A DNA stretch of 64,000 nucleotides from assembly GCF_000516985.1 (NCBI RefSeq), contig NW_006917105.1, positions 1 to 64,000 on the forward strand, read 5' to 3'. The notes beneath the pieces were generated by a model. That model was given only the letters and a program-made list of their open reading frames with translations, searched no databases and was not told the DNA's origin. This document shows, piece by piece, positions 59,465-64,000 of this stretch. Position 1 is the stretch's first letter; every line of letters begins with the position of its first letter. The stretch comes from Pestalotiopsis fici W106-1 (lineage: Eukaryota; Ascomycota; Sordariomycetes; Amphisphaeriales; Sporocadaceae). Position numbers and translations under genes: made by a program.

Positions 59465-60636
59465 AGTCTCAGCTGTACAAGAGAAAGAGCAGTAAGCACG
59501 GTTTATGGTATGTTTTTACTCGACAGTAGAATGATCGGGCTATGGCATCCTTCATATACCAGACCCCCCAACCCTGCAGGACTCCCTTCGCAACCAATTG
59601 TCGGACTTTCCGCAATGTTGGCTGTTGCGTACATGCTTCGATGAAGTTCTCCAAACTCTCCCCCACAAACTTTCGATGCTCCCCCGGACCCCAGTCCCAT
59701 CACGCGGGGAAGATTCATGGTTTGGAGTGAAAATTGGGCAATTCCCCGGCCATGGTGTTTCTTGGCTTGGCTTGGCTCTCCAGTCGCAGCATACCAAGAA
59801 ACTTGGCAGGATGACACTGCATACAGTAACGAGCTGGTGGGCTTTTCTGTGGGGATTGTGATTCGCAAGATAGCGACCTGATGGCCCCTGTGCGCCAAAT
59901 GAATGGAGCTTGCAGCTCACATGGCTTGCATGGACTTGAGATATTGCTCGGGCGATATGTCTGAGTTTTTGATATTGTGCCGCGCTGAGTCCAGCCGCTT
60001 CTTGCCGCAAGAGATTAGTAGCATTTTTGCTCAGCAACCATTTGCCAACCCCCCCAAACTGAGGATAGCAAGCTTGGCAAGATAACGCCCGCGGCAATCA
60101 TTTCGGGACTTCCAAGACAAGTTGATGAAGTTGGCGCTCTGTGGCACTCCGTGGCGCACACAAGCAACACATTCAAGAGTCTAGCTCCCTTGGCACCGAC
60201 AACCGTCGCAGACATGCCCAGCCGGAGACATTTCAACGATTTGTACAGAGTACCTACATGCCATTGCAACGTTGTCGGGTCTCCACAAACCTGCCGACAT
60301 CACAGGGAACGGTGCTCCGAGGTTGCAGTTCATGATTCCAGCACAATGGCACGCATCGGGGTATCCAGGTGAAGCAACGCTCGACATAGATGGTGGGCTG
60401 TTTCGTGCATGGTAATACAGTGGAAAAGCACGTCATTTGGTACAAATTAGGACAGACAGCGTCGGATATCTTTGTTTTTGGAATCAATGCCGTCTTAGCC
60501 ACATAATGCCAAAGACATTTTCATGTTTCGTTATTTTATATGTATAGGTCAGAGACCTGATTGCCACGGGGATATGCATTTAGCATTGTTGACCGCCATT
60601 TATAATACAGCAACCATGGCCTTCCAGGACTACCGT
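59465..60636. other. Intergenic, no gene supported
   Basis: Promoter side of the JEN-type gene and 3' flank of the Hsp70-like gene. Many overlapping frames on both strands (59503-60387, longest 181 codons) reflect a stop-poor stretch rather than a gene; none has motifs or splice support. Confidence 0.5.
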
Positions 60637-62780
60637 TCAAATCTCGCTTCCTGCGAGTTCGGCAATCTTCTGGCCCATTGAAAACGCTTCCCCCGATACA
60701 GAAGCTCCCTCAACTTTGATGTGCCATTCATAGTGAAATGCGAGGTAATCCTCGCCCCATCCATTTTGCTCAATGGGCAATTTCTCGGCAGGCACCGGGG
60801 TCGTCAAGGTGACTACCCTTCCAGTCTCTCTGATATCCGATCCATTCGGTAGATATCTTGCTGGTGGGCTCATATTGAGAGACTCGAGAATGGGAGCCGT
60901 GTGAGAATAGTGACCTCTTGTGTCCATAGGAAGGGCGATAGTGTACTGCTGTTTATGCATGTGGGTACTAACATCCTGTCCTCGTTTGACGAGCCAGGCC
61001 ATAGTGCCGTGGACCACGTAACCACCTGCGTCATTATCCCATTCTGCATTTTCGAATTCCTCGGTCGTACATTCCTCTCCTAAATGAAGGTCGTGAGACC
61101 AACCTTGGCTGATTCTTGGTTTGCGTGATAATATGGGATTGGCTGGTGCATCAGGGTTTTCTTCAGAGGCACAAATCTCTATTGCCTTGCCCAGGGCTGC
61201 ACCTCGGCAAATGGCAGACCATCTAGCATCAGTCAGTCAACATTCCTGAACTCGAATTGTTTGATTTATTGTGATATACACTCACGGCTCATCATTGCTG
61301 GCCCCTTTGATCACAAAGCTATCTGGATATTTCTCGCATATCGCATTGAAGAGTAGCTGGCAACGTCCGAACCCTCCCACGAGGAATATGTACTGTTATG
61401 CATGTTAGCAAAGTCGATATTGTCGGACAGATGGGGCTTCTAGCCGTACCTTTGGGGCAGCGCCGGTAGCGTTGATAACGCCCTCGATCTGCTTGTCTAG
61501 AAGAATGTGAATCCTCTCCAACACCTTACGGAAACAAGCTGTAATCTGTTTTTTGTTCAAGTCGATGTTGCGCCCAGCAATTCCGAATGACATCAGCATA
61601 TTCGAACTAGACAAATTGCGCTTCATGCCATTCTCCCAATCGGTGGAAAAGGCTTTCTCGATGGTTGCTAGCGGTACAGTGTCCCAGAATCCGCGACCGA
61701 AATGAACGTTGAACCGGCCCTTGACAAGCTTGAAGAATTCTTCGTCCACGAACACGGCACCGCAGAGTGCGCCTGTAGTGTGTCAGTGGAAGTAGTTATA
61801 TGAGTGATGAAGTTATATGCAGCCAAAAAGATACGCACCGTCTCCCTCGACGCATTCCTTAAGCTCATTTGTTTCCGAATTCACAAGTGTATAAGAAATC
61901 ACGTCCTAGCTGAAGGTTAACCACAGGGTAGACATGTAGTACTTGGCAAGAGAGATAATTACCACTGTACCGCCTGTGTTTATTTGTTAGCATTGAAGCC
62001 CCCATCACAGCCTGAGAGCATAACATACCACCACAATCGCACACGAGAATTGTGTCTCCAGTGTCTGCTTCCTTTCTACGCCAGTCCCCGGAACGTAAGA
62101 TTGCATGGGCAGCTGCTTCAGGTTCTGATGTCATGGAGAAGGAGACGTCGCCACGTCTTGTGGGTTTCAAGATTCCTGCACGTTCTGCAGCAGTTTGCAT
62201 TTTTTGGCGAGCATAGCCCTTCCAAATAGCCGGAACGGTGAGAATGATGTGGAAAACACAGTCATCTACGATGGCGGGGATCTCATACTCCTTGATCTTG
62301 GTCATTGCGTGACGCCAAAGCTCTCTCACTTTGTGATAAACCGTTAGTGAATACAGTTTCTGAAGCAGTGATGATTATGGATATCAGACTGGACCACTCA
62401 CAGTAGTCCGCCACAACATCGATAGCCTCCTTTCCCAAGTCTTGAATTAGTTCGCGTGCGGTGCTGAGGTGCGCGGATTGGTTATGCTGCAGGTAGTGCG
62501 GTAGGTCTTGTTGCTCAAGGAGAAGCAACTTGACCCATTGAATTGGTTGTAACTCGCCAGACGCAAGGTTACCCCACTGAATCGTTCCATCGTTCTTATA
62601 CCCAACTTTTGTTGGGACTTGAGGCCTTTCACCTTCGTAAGGGAAAATAGCTGGCCAATCGCAGATCACTTTGATGTTGCCCGAGTCTGGCTGGTCGCGA
62701 CCAAGCCAGTAGGCAACACCAGAGAATGTGGTACCGAAGTCGATCGCAACGACCAGCTTGCGAGGCTTCTTCGTCGTCAT
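60637..62780 (-). CDS. Hsp70-like ATPase (actin-fold, HSPA12-type)
   Basis: Model, high to low: 62780-62402, 62328-62029, 61973-61963, 61905-61839, 61772-61450, 61392-61286, 61222-60637; 590 aa. The actin/Hsp70 ATPase fold is clear: phosphate-1 loop AIDFGTTFSGVAYW at residue about 12, phosphate-2 loop CDCGGGTVDVISY, and adenosine motif FLVGGFGRCQLL. There is no canonical Hsp70 substrate-binding domain; the C-terminus is a divergent beta-rich region. Such proteins are numerous in filamentous fungi and mostly uncharacterised. Six introns of 55-73 bp have good borders. The third exon is only 11 nt and encodes the GGTV of the phosphate-2 loop; skipping it breaks the frame. The ATG at 62780 is preferred to 62813 because it begins MTTKKPRKLVVAIDFG. 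Confidence 0.88.
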
Positions 62781-63652
62781 GATTTTGACGACTCGTGACG
62801 AGTCTTGAGACAAGGACAGAAATATGGGAATCGGAGGAAAGACAGAGGCAGAGACCTGGAATGGAGCGGCGAAATATGTGTGAAAGTTGTACTCGGCCAG
62901 GAGATTTGCACTTGGGTATTGTATAGATAGGTAAGAACAAGATGAGAAATGATGGTGAAGGCGTGGCTGCTGCCAGGATCTGTGATGCTGCAGAAAAGTC
63001 CCGTGAGTCCAGGCAGATCCTGTGGGAAATGGTGCAGGGAAATGGAGATTTTGGACAGCGCGACTACAGAAAGATGTACGGTTGACAAAATTTTATCCGA
63101 ATTATTGGGATTGTTAGGATTATTGTGCGAGAATTGCAGGAAATATTTGCGTGTGGCTGTCCGATTGTTCAAGGTTGAAAACAGGTAGATTGTGGAGGGC
63201 AGATGCCTACCTATTTGGCCTCGACGTTTGTAACGCAAAACGGCCTGCTAGATTCCCTAGTTTTCCAAACGGGTGATTCTAAAGGAAGTTCTTGTAAAGG
63301 ATATCTGTGCACGCTATTGATGGGTAGAATCTTGACATGCTTCATTTGGCGCCGGGGTTCTTTCCAACAATCAGGTGATTGTGCTGGCAGGTCAAAGCTC
63401 GAATCTTCAATTCTCACAATCAAATATCATTCAAACCGCATACCAGCTAGACCATTCTTTTTCAATCACCGCTCTTGCCTCAATCTGCCAGTCAATCATC
63501 TCAGCTATTTTTATCACGGAACGGTGGCTTTGAACCCGGGCCACGACACCTTCTATACACACACACATCACCCAACAGCAGCTTCAGGAACGCGATCAAT
63601 ACAAGCAAGCCGCATCCATCCCCCGAAACAATTGCATCCGCACAACCTCATC
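62781..63652. promoter_or_regulatory. Divergent promoter spacer, no gene supported
   Basis: Between the Hsp70-like gene (-) and the gene at the window end (+). The 153-codon minus-strand frame (62777-63238) overlaps the Hsp70-like start and is Ser/Leu/Ile-rich without motifs. Acidic-gene leader features (CA-rich 63550-63600) precede the ATG at 63653. Confidence 0.5.
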
Positions 63653-64000
63653 ATGGATCTTCCCGAGGACCTTGCTCCTTCTTCCCTCCATCCTTCTGGG
63701 GAGAACAAGAGAGCCAATGACTTCGATGCTATCGACCACCCTGTACAGCATCGCGACAAGATACAAAAGACCACCACCGATGCTGAGATATTGCTAGGCA
63801 CACGCGATGGCACAGTTGTAGGTCATTTTGAAATTTTACAAGTTTCGATATTTGCTGACATGCTGGTGCAATCTTAGGACCTACTAGGCAATCGCGAACA
63901 CTCTAGCAGTCACGATACCAAGTCAACAGAAAATATGCTTCTAGATCAGGACCAGGCCGCTGAGGCGCATGGAGCAAAAGGTCCTGCTGTGGATAAGGCC
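63653..64000 (+). CDS. Unidentified hydrophilic protein, 5' part (cut by window end)
   Basis: Model: 63653-63817, 60-bp intron (GTAGGT...CTTAG), 63878 onward and open to the last base. The visible 96 residues are hydrophilic and rich in Asp, Glu, His and Ser (MDLPEDLAPSSLHPSGE..., then DLLGNREHSSSHDTKSTE), without membrane segments or a known motif. The phase-0 intron and continued open frame argue for a real gene. Function cannot be judged from this piece. Confidence 0.6.

Noticed and set aside
59503..60387. Many overlapping frames up to 181 codons
   Set aside because: Both strands open, no motif, no splice-supported model.
63520..63545. GGGTTCAAA-like word on the minus strand resembling a tRNA B-box
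   Set aside because: No cloverleaf, A-box or acceptor stem could be built around it; no tRNA gene is supported anywhere in the window.

Overview
The window is the left end of a chromosome of a filamentous ascomycete. I infer Sordariomycetes, most likely Hypocreales. The evidence is the (TAACCC)n telomere at base 1, genes with short introns of about 50-80 bp and GTRAGT/GTATGT donors, RIP-type mutation of repeats, fungus-only protein families (AA9, CE15, Zn2Cys6, DUF7703-type 7TM, JEN permease), and many TACCTA/TAGGTA palindromes in the spacers. No species is claimed.

Layout. 1-56 is telomere. 57-589 is a GC-rich subtelomeric leader without a convincing gene. 590-11180 is a roughly 10.6 kb AT-rich, gene-free block that looks RIP-mutated. 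It contains a degenerate minisatellite (9060-9712) and the readable 3' end of a Ty1/copia retrotransposon (RNase H at 9931-10316, probable LTR near 10640-10905). The first gene at the block's edge, a PaxM-like FAD monooxygenase, carries two in-frame stops of the RIP type.

13.7-24.2 kb reads like a small carbohydrate-utilisation locus: a CE15 glucuronoyl esterase and an AA9 lytic polysaccharide monooxygenase transcribed divergently from a 1 kb promoter, then a Zn2Cys6 regulator, a 7TM protein and a sugar porter. That they work together is inference from position and family.

27.4-64 kb is mostly core genome: a Myb/SANT-like protein, a GST-only eEF1B-gamma-like protein, COX10, a BCS1-type AAA ATPase, an Ntm1-type N-terminal methyltransferase with an apparent 1-base frameshift, a SET/Rubisco-LSMT-like methyltransferase, a transaldolase, a 1751-residue Cys/His-rich protein of unknown function, the mRNA 5'-triphosphatase Cet1, the proteasome subunit Rpn2, a JEN-type monocarboxylate permease, an Hsp70-like ATPase, and the start of an unidentified gene cut by the window end.

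Exon-intron models were built by hand from splice consensus, reading frame and family alignment from memory. Each complete model sums to a multiple of three, except Ntm1, whose one-base excess is the reported frameshift. No tRNA, rRNA or CRISPR array was recognised.
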